Below are positions 26,065 through 34,828 of a stretch of 64,000 nt of DNA, piece by piece. The DNA is taken from assembly GCF_016405855.1 (NCBI RefSeq), contig NZ_JAEFCA010000009.1, positions 1 to 64,000 on the forward strand, read 5' to 3'. Origin of the DNA: Flavobacterium sp. IB48. GTDB lineage: Bacteria; Bacteroidota; Bacteroidia; Flavobacteriales; Flavobacteriaceae. Position 1 is the stretch's first letter. Every line of letters begins with the position of its first letter. The notes under the pieces are model-generated. The model was not told the origin of the DNA. It saw only the letters and a list, made by a program, of their open reading frames with translations, and made no database searches. The position numbers were made by a program, and so were the translations under genes.

Positions 26065-29000
26065 ATGAGCCAAAAATCCTTTTTATTATTCTTGTTATCC
26101 GCCCTTTTTTATCATTCGTATTCACAGAATATAAAATTTGCGCATTATAATGATAATAACGGATTGTCTCATAATTCGGTACGACATATTGTACAGGATA
26201 AAAAGGGTTTCATGTGGTTTGGAACTTTTTCAGGATTAAATCGTTTTGACGGTTATCAGTTCAAAAATTACATGAGTTCTACGCCTGGTAAAAACAAATT
26301 GTACAATGATGATATCACGGCTTTAGAGCTGGATGAAAAAAATAATTATCTCTGGATTGGTACCCGAAAAGGACTCACGCTTTTCAAAATGGATACGCAT
26401 GTTTTTACTACTTATTTTCATAAAAAAGACGATCCAAACAGTTTGCCAGATGACGAAGTTAGAGCCGTTTATGTAGATAAATTTGAAAGAGTTTGGGTAG
26501 GAACCAAAACGAAAGGAATTTATTTATTCTTTTTAAAAGAAAACCGATTCGAAAAAATTAAACTGAATGGTTATGAATATATAAAAGAAATTTTTGAAGA
26601 TAAAAAAGGAAATGTCTGGGTTGGAAGTTATGAGAAATCATCTGTAGCCAAAATTACGATGGATGCGAAAGGCGCGATTGTGAAAATCAATAATTATACG
26701 CTTTCTGTTCCAAATTCGAATATAAAAAATCCATACCTAAATTTTATTTACGAAGATGCCAAACAAGATATTTTTGTTGGAACTCGCGAAGGTTTGTATA
26801 AACTCGATAAAGCAAGCGATAAGTTTGTTAATCTATATATTGAAAACAAACAAGTTAGAGGTGCTTTAGGACCTTATTTTCTTTCTGTTGCCCAAGCTCC
26901 TGATGGCAAATATTGGGTTGGAACGTTGGGTGGATTATTAGTTTGTGATCAATTAGAAGACATTCAAAAAGGAAATTATAAATGGTATTATTCTATTCTT
27001 TCAGATGACACTTCGCTTGTCGATAATTTAATTTCGGCACTTTATTTTGATAAATCTGGAGTCTTATGGATTGGAACCGAAGATGGTTTAGATAAATACG
27101 ATCCGTATGAGAATCAGTTTACTTTAAATAAAGATATTTCGCGTTCTATTGGCAATCAAGCGCCTAGAATTAGAGGTTTTGCCAAAACCTATGATGAAAA
27201 AGTAATTGTCGCAACTTATCACAACGGGCTTTTTATTTCTAACATAAAAGGTTCGACACCTCTGCACAACACAGGAAAAGATATTGCTAGTATTTATTCT
27301 GAAGACGGAAAGATTTTTTACTGTGGTCTTTGGGATGGCAATGTTTTGGTTTATAATTATTTGAGCAATTCTTCTAGAGAAATAAATTTAGGATTTGAGA
27401 AATCGCCTGTTTTTGCCTTTAGAAAAATTACAGATGATAAAATGATTGTAGGTTCATTTGGAGAAGGAGCTGTAATTCTAAATACTAAAACACTTCAAGT
27501 AGAAACTTCAAGTAAACTTTTACCCGATTTTCAGATTAATGCCATTGAAAGAGATACCAAAAATAATGTTTGGTTTGCAACAGAAACGGGAGTGGTAAAA
27601 TACAATATCAATACCGGAAAAATAGAAACATATTCGTCACTTTTTATCAAAGAAAAAGGTGTTCCTCATGACGAAAATGTTAGTGATGTTTTAGTAGATG
27701 TTAAAGGAAAGATCTGGGCTTCAACTCGTTTTGGGCTATGTTTGTACAATCCGAAAAAGAACGAATTTGAACCCGTAAAAAATCTTAAGGAACTTTCTGG
27801 AAAATGGATTACTGATATTTTATCAGATGCCAACGGTAATTTGTGGCTTAATATCAACAATAATAATATTGCTTTTGTAAAATCGAATTTAAAAGATATT
27901 AGCATATATCATGTAAATAGCGGAAACAGATTGGATGTTTTTAGTTCTAGCGGTTTCTTTTATTTTAATAATTCTAATATTTTTCTTGGCGGTAAAAACG
28001 GAATTATTTCTTTTTCTCCGCCAGCGATGAAAAGAAATAATTGGTCGCCATTGCCTGTTATTTCTGAATTTAAGATTCAAAATGAGGAAGTTTTTCCAGA
28101 AATGGAAATCAACGGAGAAATTCCGCTTTCTAAAGATTTAAATTATGGAAATGAAATCGAATTAAGCCATAAAAACAGAAACTTTTCTCTGCAGTTTTCG
28201 GCACCTTCATTCGCAAACGAAAAATTGAATAAATTTCAATACATGCTAGAAGGTTTTGATAAAGAATGGATAACAGTTAATAGTACATCTAGAATTGTAC
28301 AATATACCAATCTTTATCCAGGCAATTATACTTTTAAGATAAGATCAAGCAATAGCGACGGTTATTGGAGTAAAACGGTTTCTTATAAAATAAAAATTCT
28401 GCCTCCGTTCTGGCTTACGCCGACTTCTTTTTTAATGTTTTTTGCTATTTTATTCGGTGTTTTTTATTTCATTAGAAAAGAGATTAAGAATCGTATTCGT
28501 TTAAAACAAGAGCTGCTCACAGAAAAAGTAAACAGAGAACACGACATAAAATTAAATAATGAGAAATTACGTTTCTTTACCAATATTTCGCATGAATTAA
28601 GAACGCCATTAACGCTAATTTTAGGTCCAGCAAAACAGCTTTTGGATGAAAATAGTAATGCTACAGATTACGAAAAGAGCCGTTATAACTTAATTTATCA
28701 AAATGCCAGCCGATTGCTAAATTTGGTGAATCAGGTTTTGGATTTTAGAAAGGCGCAGTCGGGTGAATTAAAACTAAAAGTAACCAAAACGGACATTTTA
28801 TCGTATTCGAAAAATATTTTCGATTCGTTTAAGGAAATGGCTTATAATAAAAAAATTAAGCTCAATTTTATTTCTGAAGATGATGAAATAAATGGCTGGC
28901 TAGACAATGACAAATACGATAAAATTCTTTACAATCTTTTGTCTAACGCCTTGAAGTTTACCAACAAAAATGGTAATGTAGATTTGTATGTGAGACTAAA

Positions 29001-30099
29001 AGATACGGTTGAAGATATTTTGGTAATTGAAGTTACAGATGACGGAATTGGTATTCCGTTAAAAAGTATAGATAAAATTTTCAAACGTTTTTACCAAGCT
29101 TCAAACAGTAAAGACAATAATACTGGATCAGGAATTGGTTTGTCATTGGTAAAATCTTTGGTTGCCATTCATAAAGGAACTATTTCTGTAGAAAGTACTG
29201 CAGGAAAAGGAAGTACTTTTAAAGTAGAAATTCCGATTGATCGTGAATCTTACGAACATAAAGAAGTGTTTGAATATGCTCTTAAAAATGACAATCTAAG
29301 TATGCTGATTCCAGAAAAAGCTGCCAAGAAAATTATTCAGAATACAGATTTAAAAGAGAAGATTCTGGTTATTGAAGATAACTCAGAACTCAGAAAATAT
29401 TTGGTCGATTATTTATCAGATTATTATAAAGTGTATGATGCTGAAAATGGAGAAGAAGGCTTAAAAATCTGCCGACAAATAAAACCTATTTTGTGCGTAA
29501 CCGATGTTATGATGCCCGTTATGGACGGATTGGAATTTTGCCAACAATTAAAAAATGATGAATTTATAAGTCATATTCCAGTTGTGATGCTTACAGCGTT
29601 GGGAGAAAATATGGATAAAGTAAAAGGTTATGATATTGGAGCCGATGGTTATCTGGTAAAACCTTTTGAGCCTTTACTTTTGAAAACGGTTATAGAGAAT
29701 ATGATCAAATCGAGATTAGAACTGAAGCAAAAATTCTCTGGCGAAGTAGAAAGCAAAGTTAGCATGCTGACACATTCGCCAATTGACGAGGAGTTTATGG
29801 AAAAAGTTACAAATCTAATTAACGATAATTTAAGTGATGTCGATCTTTCAACCGATTTTTTATGTGACAAACTGGGCGTTAGTTCTTCCAAATTATATAG
29901 AAAAATTAAAGAATTGACCGATTTAGCACCAAACGAATTTATCAGAACCATTCGTTTAAAAAAATCAGCAGAATTGCTAAAAACCAAAAAATACAATGTT
30001 TCTGAAGTAACAGATTTGGTTGGTTTTAATGATCCGCTATATTTCAGTAGATGCTTCAAGAAGCAGTTTGGTTTCCCGCCAAGCAAGTTGATTAATTAG
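26065..30099 (+). CDS. Hybrid two-component system (HTCS) PUL regulator
   Basis: 1344 residues in one chain. After a signal peptide comes a periplasmic two-bladed propeller sensor built of repeats such as GFMWFGTFSGLNRFDGYQF, LWIGTRKGLTLF and VWVGTKTKGIYLF. A Y_Y_Y domain follows (about 710-775), then a membrane span (about 784-805). The cytoplasmic part is HisKA with phospho-acceptor H843 (NISHELRTPLTL), HATPase with an N box near 955 and DDGIGIP, receiver with phospho-acceptor D1147 (VTDVMMPVMDG), and a C-terminal AraC-type DNA-binding domain (1245-1344, VSEVTDLVGFNDPLYFSRCFKKQFGFPPS). HTCSs bind a specific oligosaccharide in the periplasm and activate their PUL. Confidence 0.96.
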   Translation: MSQKSFLLFLLSALFYHSYSQNIKFAHYNDNNGLSHNSVRHIVQDKKGFMWFGTFSGLNRFDGYQFKNYMSSTPGKNKLYNDDITALELDEKNNYLWIGTRKGLTLFKMDTHVFTTYFHKKDDPNSLPDDEVRAVYVDKFERVWVGTKTKGIYLFFLKENRFEKIKLNGYEYIKEIFEDKKGNVWVGSYEKSSVAKITMDAKGAIVKINNYTLSVPNSNIKNPYLNFIYEDAKQDIFVGTREGLYKLDKASDKFVNLYIENKQVRGALGPYFLSVAQAPDGKYWVGTLGGLLVCDQLEDIQKGNYKWYYSILSDDTSLVDNLISALYFDKSGVLWIGTEDGLDKYDPYENQFTLNKDISRSIGNQAPRIRGFAKTYDEKVIVATYHNGLFISNIKGSTPLHNTGKDIASIYSEDGKIFYCGLWDGNVLVYNYLSNSSREINLGFEKSPVFAFRKITDDKMIVGSFGEGAVILNTKTLQVETSSKLLPDFQINAIERDTKNNVWFATETGVVKYNINTGKIETYSSLFIKEKGVPHDENVSDVLVDVKGKIWASTRFGLCLYNPKKNEFEPVKNLKELSGKWITDILSDANGNLWLNINNNNIAFVKSNLKDISIYHVNSGNRLDVFSSSGFFYFNNSNIFLGGKNGIISFSPPAMKRNNWSPLPVISEFKIQNEEVFPEMEINGEIPLSKDLNYGNEIELSHKNRNFSLQFSAPSFANEKLNKFQYMLEGFDKEWITVNSTSRIVQYTNLYPGNYTFKIRSSNSDGYWSKTVSYKIKILPPFWLTPTSFLMFFAILFGVFYFIRKEIKNRIRLKQELLTEKVNREHDIKLNNEKLRFFTNISHELRTPLTLILGPAKQLLDENSNATDYEKSRYNLIYQNASRLLNLVNQVLDFRKAQSGELKLKVTKTDILSYSKNIFDSFKEMAYNKKIKLNFISEDDEINGWLDNDKYDKILYNLLSNALKFTNKNGNVDLYVRLKDTVEDILVIEVTDDGIGIPLKSIDKIFKRFYQASNSKDNNTGSGIGLSLVKSLVAIHKGTISVESTAGKGSTFKVEIPIDRESYEHKEVFEYALKNDNLSMLIPEKAAKKIIQNTDLKEKILVIEDNSELRKYLVDYLSDYYKVYDAENGEEGLKICRQIKPILCVTDVMMPVMDGLEFCQQLKNDEFISHIPVVMLTALGENMDKVKGYDIGADGYLVKPFEPLLLKTVIENMIKSRLELKQKFSGEVESKVSMLTHSPIDEEFMEKVTNLINDNLSDVDLSTDFLCDKLGVSSSKLYRKIKELTDLAPNEFIRTIRLKKSAELLKTKKYNVSEVTDLVGFNDPLYFSRCFKKQFGFPPSKLIN

Positions 30100-30521
30100 T
30101 TTTTTTGGCAGGATTCGGACGATGGCGATTGGCGAAGCAATTCAGGAATTTTACAATCCAGCTCTCAAAGAGTCAAAAACATCAAAGTAGTGCGACTCAC
30201 AGCGAAAGAATGTGCAACATCTAAATTAGCCCTGAAAGAGTGAAAGCATATTCTGAGTATTATGTGTTGAATTATTATATGGACATATTTGTGCTTTCAC
30301 CCTTGTAGGGTGCTATTCATTCCCATGTTAGAGTGTAGTGCGGTGCACTAGTTTGATGCTTTTGGACTTTCAGTCCAATTCAAATTCTATCCATTTTTTC
30401 TTTGATTGATATGTAAAAATCCTACAATAATCAATTTTATCCATGTTTTTGATGTATTAATCCATTTTGAAAGAAGGATGTAATTCTATTTTTGTCTTAT
30501 AACTTTTAACTATTTAGCATT
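30100..30521. other. 422-bp intergenic region with short hairpins and an operator
   Basis: No open frame of note. Three small perfect hairpins follow each other: 30298-30312 (CACCCT/AGGGTG), 30336-30350 (TAGTGC/GCACTA) and 30362-30378 (TTGGACT/AGTCCAA). They look like a degenerate repetitive element, possibly the remains of a REP-type sequence. The candidate HTCS operator and promoter for the inositol oxygenase gene lie at 30440-30494. Confidence 0.5.
30440..30494 (+). promoter_or_regulatory. Candidate HTCS operator copy C plus inositol oxygenase promoter
   Basis: TCCAT at 30440-30444 and 30461-30465 (21-bp spacing), with TTTTTGAT between. The -33 TTG is at 30467-30469, followed after exactly 17 nt by a perfect -7 box TATTTTTG (30487-30494), with the start codon 27 nt further. 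This is the cleanest of the three operator-promoter copies. Confidence 0.7.
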
Positions 30522-31409
30522 ATGAAAAAGCATATAGATACAGACAATCCGTTAAATAATTTAGATGAGTGGGAAGATGATTTATTAATGCGATATCCTG
30601 ATCCTTCTGAAGAAAATGAAGAAGTAAAAGAAAAGCAGAAAGAAGAATTTAGAAACTATGTTGATTCGGAAAGAGTAGAAACTGTTAAGGAGTTTTACAG
30701 AATAAACCACACGTATCAAACTTATGATTTTGTATGCAGCAAAGAACAAGATTTTCTGCAATTTAATAGAAAAGAAATGTCAATCTGGGAAGCTGTTGAG
30801 TTTTTAAACACGCTTGTAGACGACAGTGACCCAGATATTGACTTAGACCAAACACAGCACCTTTTACAAACTTCAGAAGCAATTCGCGCAGACGGTCATC
30901 CAGATTGGTTTGTATTGACTGGTTTTATTCATGATTTAGGTAAAGTATTATGTTTGTTTGGAGAACCGCAATGGGCAGTTGTAGGAGATACATTTCCTGT
31001 TGGATGTGCTTATTCGGATAAAATTGTATATTCAGAGTTCTTTAAAGAAAATCCAGATTTTACAGACGAAAGATTCAATACCAAGTTTGGTGTTTACACA
31101 GAAAACTGCGGATTGAACAATGTAAAAATGAGTTGGGGACACGATGAGTATTTGTATCAAATCATGAAAGATTATCTTCCAGATCCAGCTTTATACATGA
31201 TTCGTTATCATTCCTTTTATTCTCAGCACAAAGAAAATGCTTATGCGCATTTAATGAATGAAAAAGACATCGAAATGTTTGACTGGGTGAGAAAATTCAA
31301 TCCTTACGATTTGTATACAAAAGCACCTGTAAAACCAGACGTGCAAGCATTACTTCCTTATTATAAAGAATTAGTTGCGAAATATTTACCAGAAAAATTG
31401 AAGTTTTAA
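30522..31409 (+). CDS. myo-Inositol oxygenase (MIOX)
   Basis: 295 residues, matching the length of the family. The enzyme uses a diiron centre and O2 to cleave myo-inositol to D-glucuronate in the cytoplasm. The metal-ligand pattern is complete by inspection: H in QTQHLLQTSEAIR, H137-D138 in GFIHDLGKVL, H in SWGHDEYLY, H in MIRYHSFYSQH, and D in FDWVRKFNPYDLYTK. The N-terminus is acidic and variable as usual. Its presence inside a PUL is unusual. The promoter carries the same operator as susCD and GH89, which ties inositol breakdown to this glycan system. Confidence 0.93.
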   Translation: MKKHIDTDNPLNNLDEWEDDLLMRYPDPSEENEEVKEKQKEEFRNYVDSERVETVKEFYRINHTYQTYDFVCSKEQDFLQFNRKEMSIWEAVEFLNTLVDDSDPDIDLDQTQHLLQTSEAIRADGHPDWFVLTGFIHDLGKVLCLFGEPQWAVVGDTFPVGCAYSDKIVYSEFFKENPDFTDERFNTKFGVYTENCGLNNVKMSWGHDEYLYQIMKDYLPDPALYMIRYHSFYSQHKENAYAHLMNEKDIEMFDWVRKFNPYDLYTKAPVKPDVQALLPYYKELVAKYLPEKLKF

Positions 31410-31420
31410 AAAGGTCATAT

Positions 31421-31571
31421 AAACACATAGAAACATAGTCCCGATAGCTATCGGGATTCTTTTAAGCGTAAAAACATTTATTAGAAGAAAATAGTTTCCA
31501 CACATACTATATGTTTTAATAATAAAGTGAAAGGCCTTTCAAGACAAAGAAAAGCTATGTTTCTATGTGTT
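31421..31571 (+). repeat. Nested palindromic intergenic element
   Basis: 17-bp perfect outer arms at 31422-31438 and 31555-31571 enclose two perfect inner palindromes: TCCCGATAGCTATCGGGA (31439-31456) and TGAAAGGCCTTTCA (31528-31541). The element separates inositol oxygenase from GH2. Confidence 0.8.
31439..31463 (+). terminator. Palindrome with T-rich tail after inositol oxygenase
   Basis: The 18-bp palindrome (CCCGATAG / CTATCGGG) is followed by TTCTTTT and lies 29 nt after the stop codon, so it can act as an intrinsic terminator. Confidence 0.6.
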
Positions 31572-31606
31572 AAAAAATAAATGCCAGCTATCTAAAACCA
31601 AAAATA

Positions 31607-34600
31607 ATGCAGAAAACCACAACCAAAATATTTTTTATTAGCCTGTTATTGCTTTTCACAATAGGAATTTCGGCTCAAGAAAAAGACCGTAATGATTGGG
31701 AAAATCCAGAGGTATTTCAAATTAACAGAGAGCCAGCTCGTGCTGCTTTTCTTCCGTATGCAGATGAAACTTCTGCTATAATGGATAAATATGAAAACTC
31801 ACCTTGGTATTTTTCTTTAAACGGAAAATGGAAATTTTCTTGGTCGCCAACACCAGACGAACGTCCGAAGGATTTTTATAAAACGGATTTCAGTACTTTA
31901 CATTGGAAAGAACTTCAAGTGCCTTCTAATTGGGAGCTGAATGGTTACGGTGTGCCAATTTATACCAACATTACGTATCCTTTTGAAAAAAATCCGCCTT
32001 TTATTAATCATTGGGACAATCCAGTTGGGTCTTATAAAAGAGATTTTGTGCTGCCAGAAAACTGGAACGGCCGACATGTCTTTCTTCATTTTGAAGCAGG
32101 AACTGCAGCTATGTATATTTGGGTAAATGGGGAAAAAGTAGGCTACACAGAAAACACCAAAAGTCCGGCAGAATTTGATATTTCGAAGTATTTAAAATCT
32201 GGAAAAAATGATTTAGCGATAGAAGTGTACAGATGGAGCGATGGTTCGTATCTAGAAGATCAAGACATGTGGCGACTTTCTGGTATTGATAGAAATGTGT
32301 ATTTGTATAGTACAGATAATGTTCGTATTGCAGACTTTTTTGCCAAACCAGATTTAGATGCTAAATACAAAAACGGAAGTCTAAGTGTCGATGTGAGTTT
32401 AAAAAATCTGAGTTCAACTTCTGCTAACAACCAAAAAGTAGTCGCAAAACTGGTTGATGCTTCTGGGAAAAATGTATTTGTAAAAGAATTGAATGTCAAT
32501 TTAGAAGCGTCAAAAGTTCAGACTTTAAATTTTTCTCAAAATGTATCAAGTCCAAAATTATGGAGCAGTGAGACGCCTAATTTATATACGTTGATTCTGA
32601 CTTTAAAAGATGCAAAAGGAAATATTGTAGAAACAGTTGGAACACAAATCGGATTTAGAAAAGTAGAACTAAAAGGTGGCCAATTATTAGTTAATGGAGT
32701 TCGATTAATGGTTCATGGCGTTAATATCCATGAACATAATCCAGAAACAGGACATTATCAGGACGAAGCGACGATGATGAAAGATATTAAAATGATGAAA
32801 CAGCTGAATATTAATTCAGTTCGCTGCAGTCATTATCCGAACAATATTTTATGGGTAAAACTATGTAATAAATACGGTTTGTTTTTGGTGGATGAAGCTA
32901 ATATCGAAAGTCATGGAATGGGAGTAGAGGGACAACCTCTAATTTGGATGAATCCAAAAACGAATCCTGGTTATCTTCCAGAATGGAGAGAAGCACATCT
33001 AGACAGAATTTACAGCCTTGTTGAAAGAGATAAAAATATGCCGTCTGTAATTATCTGGTCATTAGGAAATGAAAGCGCCAATGGACCTGTTTTTCACGAA
33101 GCATACAAATGGATCAAAAAAAGAGATAATTCTCGTTTGGTTCAGTTTGAACAAGCAAAAGAAAACGAAAATACTGATATCGTTTGTCCAATGTACCCAA
33201 CAATTGAATACATGAAAGAATATGCGGCACGTAAAGAAGTTACACGCCCTTATATCATGTGTGAGTATTCGCATGCAATGGGAAACAGCAGCGGAAATTT
33301 TCAAGAATATTGGGATATCATTCGCGGAAGCAAAAACATGCAAGGCGGATTTATTTGGGATTGGGTAGATCAGGGATTTTATGGAATTGATGAAGCAGGC
33401 CGCAAATACTGGACTTACGGTGGCGATATGGGAAGCCAGAATTACTTAAATGATGAAAACTTCTGTCACAACGGGTTGGTTTATGCTGATAGAACACCTC
33501 ATCCTGGAGCTTTTGAAGTAAAAAAAGTATATCAGAATATCTTGTTTAAAGCTGTAGATATAAAGAACGGAATTATTGAAATCAATAATGATTTTGGGTT
33601 TACCAATCTGAACAAATACAATTTTAGATATGAAGTTTTAGAAAACGGAAAAGTAATTAAAGAAGGAATTTTGAATGTTGCTTTAGATCCGAAATCAAAA
33701 AAGCAATTTAAAATTGATTTACCAAAATTAGAGTCAAAAGAAGGAACAGAATATTTATTGAATGTTTTTGCTAGTACGAAAACTGGCTCAGAAATATTGC
33801 CTCAAAACTTTGAAATCGCAAAAGAGCAATTTGTAATAGAAGATGGGAAATATTTCGCAAAATCTGAAAATGGAAGTGCTGCAAAAGTACAAGATGAAAA
33901 AGATCAGTTTGTTTTGACTTCTGATAATGTAACCGTTAAAATCAGCAAATCGACTGGATTGATTTCGTATTACAGTTTAAAAGGCGAAGAATATTTCAAA
34001 CAATATCCTGAGCCTAATTTTTGGAGAGCTCCAACAGATAATGATATTGGAAACAAAATGCAGATTAGAACAAATGTGTGGAGAACTGCTGGAAAAAACA
34101 CTTCGTTAGAAAGTATTCAGCAAAGTGAGGAAAATGGCAAAAAATATATCATTGCAAGATTAAAATTGAACGACGTTACTTCCGATTATACAATCAAATA
34201 TGCATTAGGAAATGATGGCGCTTTAGAAATTCAGGCTTCTTATAAAAAAGGAAATAATCCGGTTCCAGAATTACCGCGTTTCGGAATGATTTTCACTTTA
34301 AAAAATACATTAGAAAATCTGGATTATTACGGAAGAGGACCTTTAGAAAATTATCCTGACAGAAAAACAGCATCCTTGAAAGGAATTTATACTAGTAAAG
34401 TTGCAGACCAATATGTGCCTTATACACGCCCACAAGAAAATGGATACAAGACCGATATACGCTGGTTTAAATTATCAAGCAATTCAGGAAATGGCTTGGA
34501 AATAAAAGGTCTGCAACCTTTAGGAATAAGTACTTTAAATAATTATCCGAATGATTTTGACGGAGGAATTTCTAAAAAGAATATTCATTCTAGCGATATT

Positions 34601-34744
34601 ACTCCGAGAAATGAAGTTGTAGTTTGTGTCGATTTAACCCAACGTGGATTAGGAGGTGACAACAGTTGGGGCGCACCGCCACACGAACAATATACCTTAA
34701 CCCAAAGCGAATACAGCTACGGATTTGTCATTAAACCACTTTAA
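31607..34744 (+). CDS. Glycoside hydrolase family 2, LacZ-like beta-galactosidase
   Basis: 1045 residues with a signal peptide (ending GISAQ, about 24). Full five-domain LacZ layout: sugar-binding jelly roll (WENPEVFQINREPARAAFLPY...), Ig-like domain, TIM barrel with acid/base E489 in WSLGNES and nucleophile E553 in MCEYSHAMGNSSG, second Ig-like domain, and the C-terminal small-chain domain (FWRAPTDNDIGN...GRGPLENYPDRK...PQENGYKTD). It removes terminal beta-galactose or a related sugar in the periplasm. GH2 also includes beta-glucuronidases and others, but the LacZ-type C-terminal domain favours a beta-galactosidase. Confidence 0.92.
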   Translation: MQKTTTKIFFISLLLLFTIGISAQEKDRNDWENPEVFQINREPARAAFLPYADETSAIMDKYENSPWYFSLNGKWKFSWSPTPDERPKDFYKTDFSTLHWKELQVPSNWELNGYGVPIYTNITYPFEKNPPFINHWDNPVGSYKRDFVLPENWNGRHVFLHFEAGTAAMYIWVNGEKVGYTENTKSPAEFDISKYLKSGKNDLAIEVYRWSDGSYLEDQDMWRLSGIDRNVYLYSTDNVRIADFFAKPDLDAKYKNGSLSVDVSLKNLSSTSANNQKVVAKLVDASGKNVFVKELNVNLEASKVQTLNFSQNVSSPKLWSSETPNLYTLILTLKDAKGNIVETVGTQIGFRKVELKGGQLLVNGVRLMVHGVNIHEHNPETGHYQDEATMMKDIKMMKQLNINSVRCSHYPNNILWVKLCNKYGLFLVDEANIESHGMGVEGQPLIWMNPKTNPGYLPEWREAHLDRIYSLVERDKNMPSVIIWSLGNESANGPVFHEAYKWIKKRDNSRLVQFEQAKENENTDIVCPMYPTIEYMKEYAARKEVTRPYIMCEYSHAMGNSSGNFQEYWDIIRGSKNMQGGFIWDWVDQGFYGIDEAGRKYWTYGGDMGSQNYLNDENFCHNGLVYADRTPHPGAFEVKKVYQNILFKAVDIKNGIIEINNDFGFTNLNKYNFRYEVLENGKVIKEGILNVALDPKSKKQFKIDLPKLESKEGTEYLLNVFASTKTGSEILPQNFEIAKEQFVIEDGKYFAKSENGSAAKVQDEKDQFVLTSDNVTVKISKSTGLISYYSLKGEEYFKQYPEPNFWRAPTDNDIGNKMQIRTNVWRTAGKNTSLESIQQSEENGKKYIIARLKLNDVTSDYTIKYALGNDGALEIQASYKKGNNPVPELPRFGMIFTLKNTLENLDYYGRGPLENYPDRKTASLKGIYTSKVADQYVPYTRPQENGYKTDIRWFKLSSNSGNGLEIKGLQPLGISTLNNYPNDFDGGISKKNIHSSDITPRNEVVVCVDLTQRGLGGDNSWGAPPHEQYTLTQSEYSYGFVIKPL

Positions 34745-34749
34745 ATAAT

Positions 34750-34816
34750 TTTAGTTTTCAGTTTCAGTTTTCGGTCACAGTTAGGACTGAAAACTGAGAC
34801 TGCGACTGAAGACTAA
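34750..34816 (+). repeat. Imperfect palindromic intergenic element (TTTTCAGTTTCAG type)
   Basis: TTTTCAGTTTCAGTTTTC in 34753-34774 is mirrored by GACTGAAAACTGAGACTGC in 34786-34804 and GACTGAAGACTAA after it. Lies between GH2 and the acetyltransferase-like gene. Confidence 0.55.
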
Positions 34817-34828
34817 TCAAATAAAAAA

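Noticed and set aside
29649..30086. 145-residue antisense ORF opposite the HTCS C-terminus
   Set aside because: Mirror of the conserved receiver and AraC domains in another frame; no signal or known motif.
30100..30440. Degraded gene or IS remnant after the HTCS
   Set aside because: No frame, no translated similarity I can recognise and no terminal inverted repeats; only small hairpins remain.
31439..31456. 18-bp palindrome as a specific repressor operator
   Set aside because: It sits downstream of a stop codon, has a T-rich tail, and this palindrome is, as I recall, common in flavobacterial intergenic DNA; terminator or repeat is the simpler reading.
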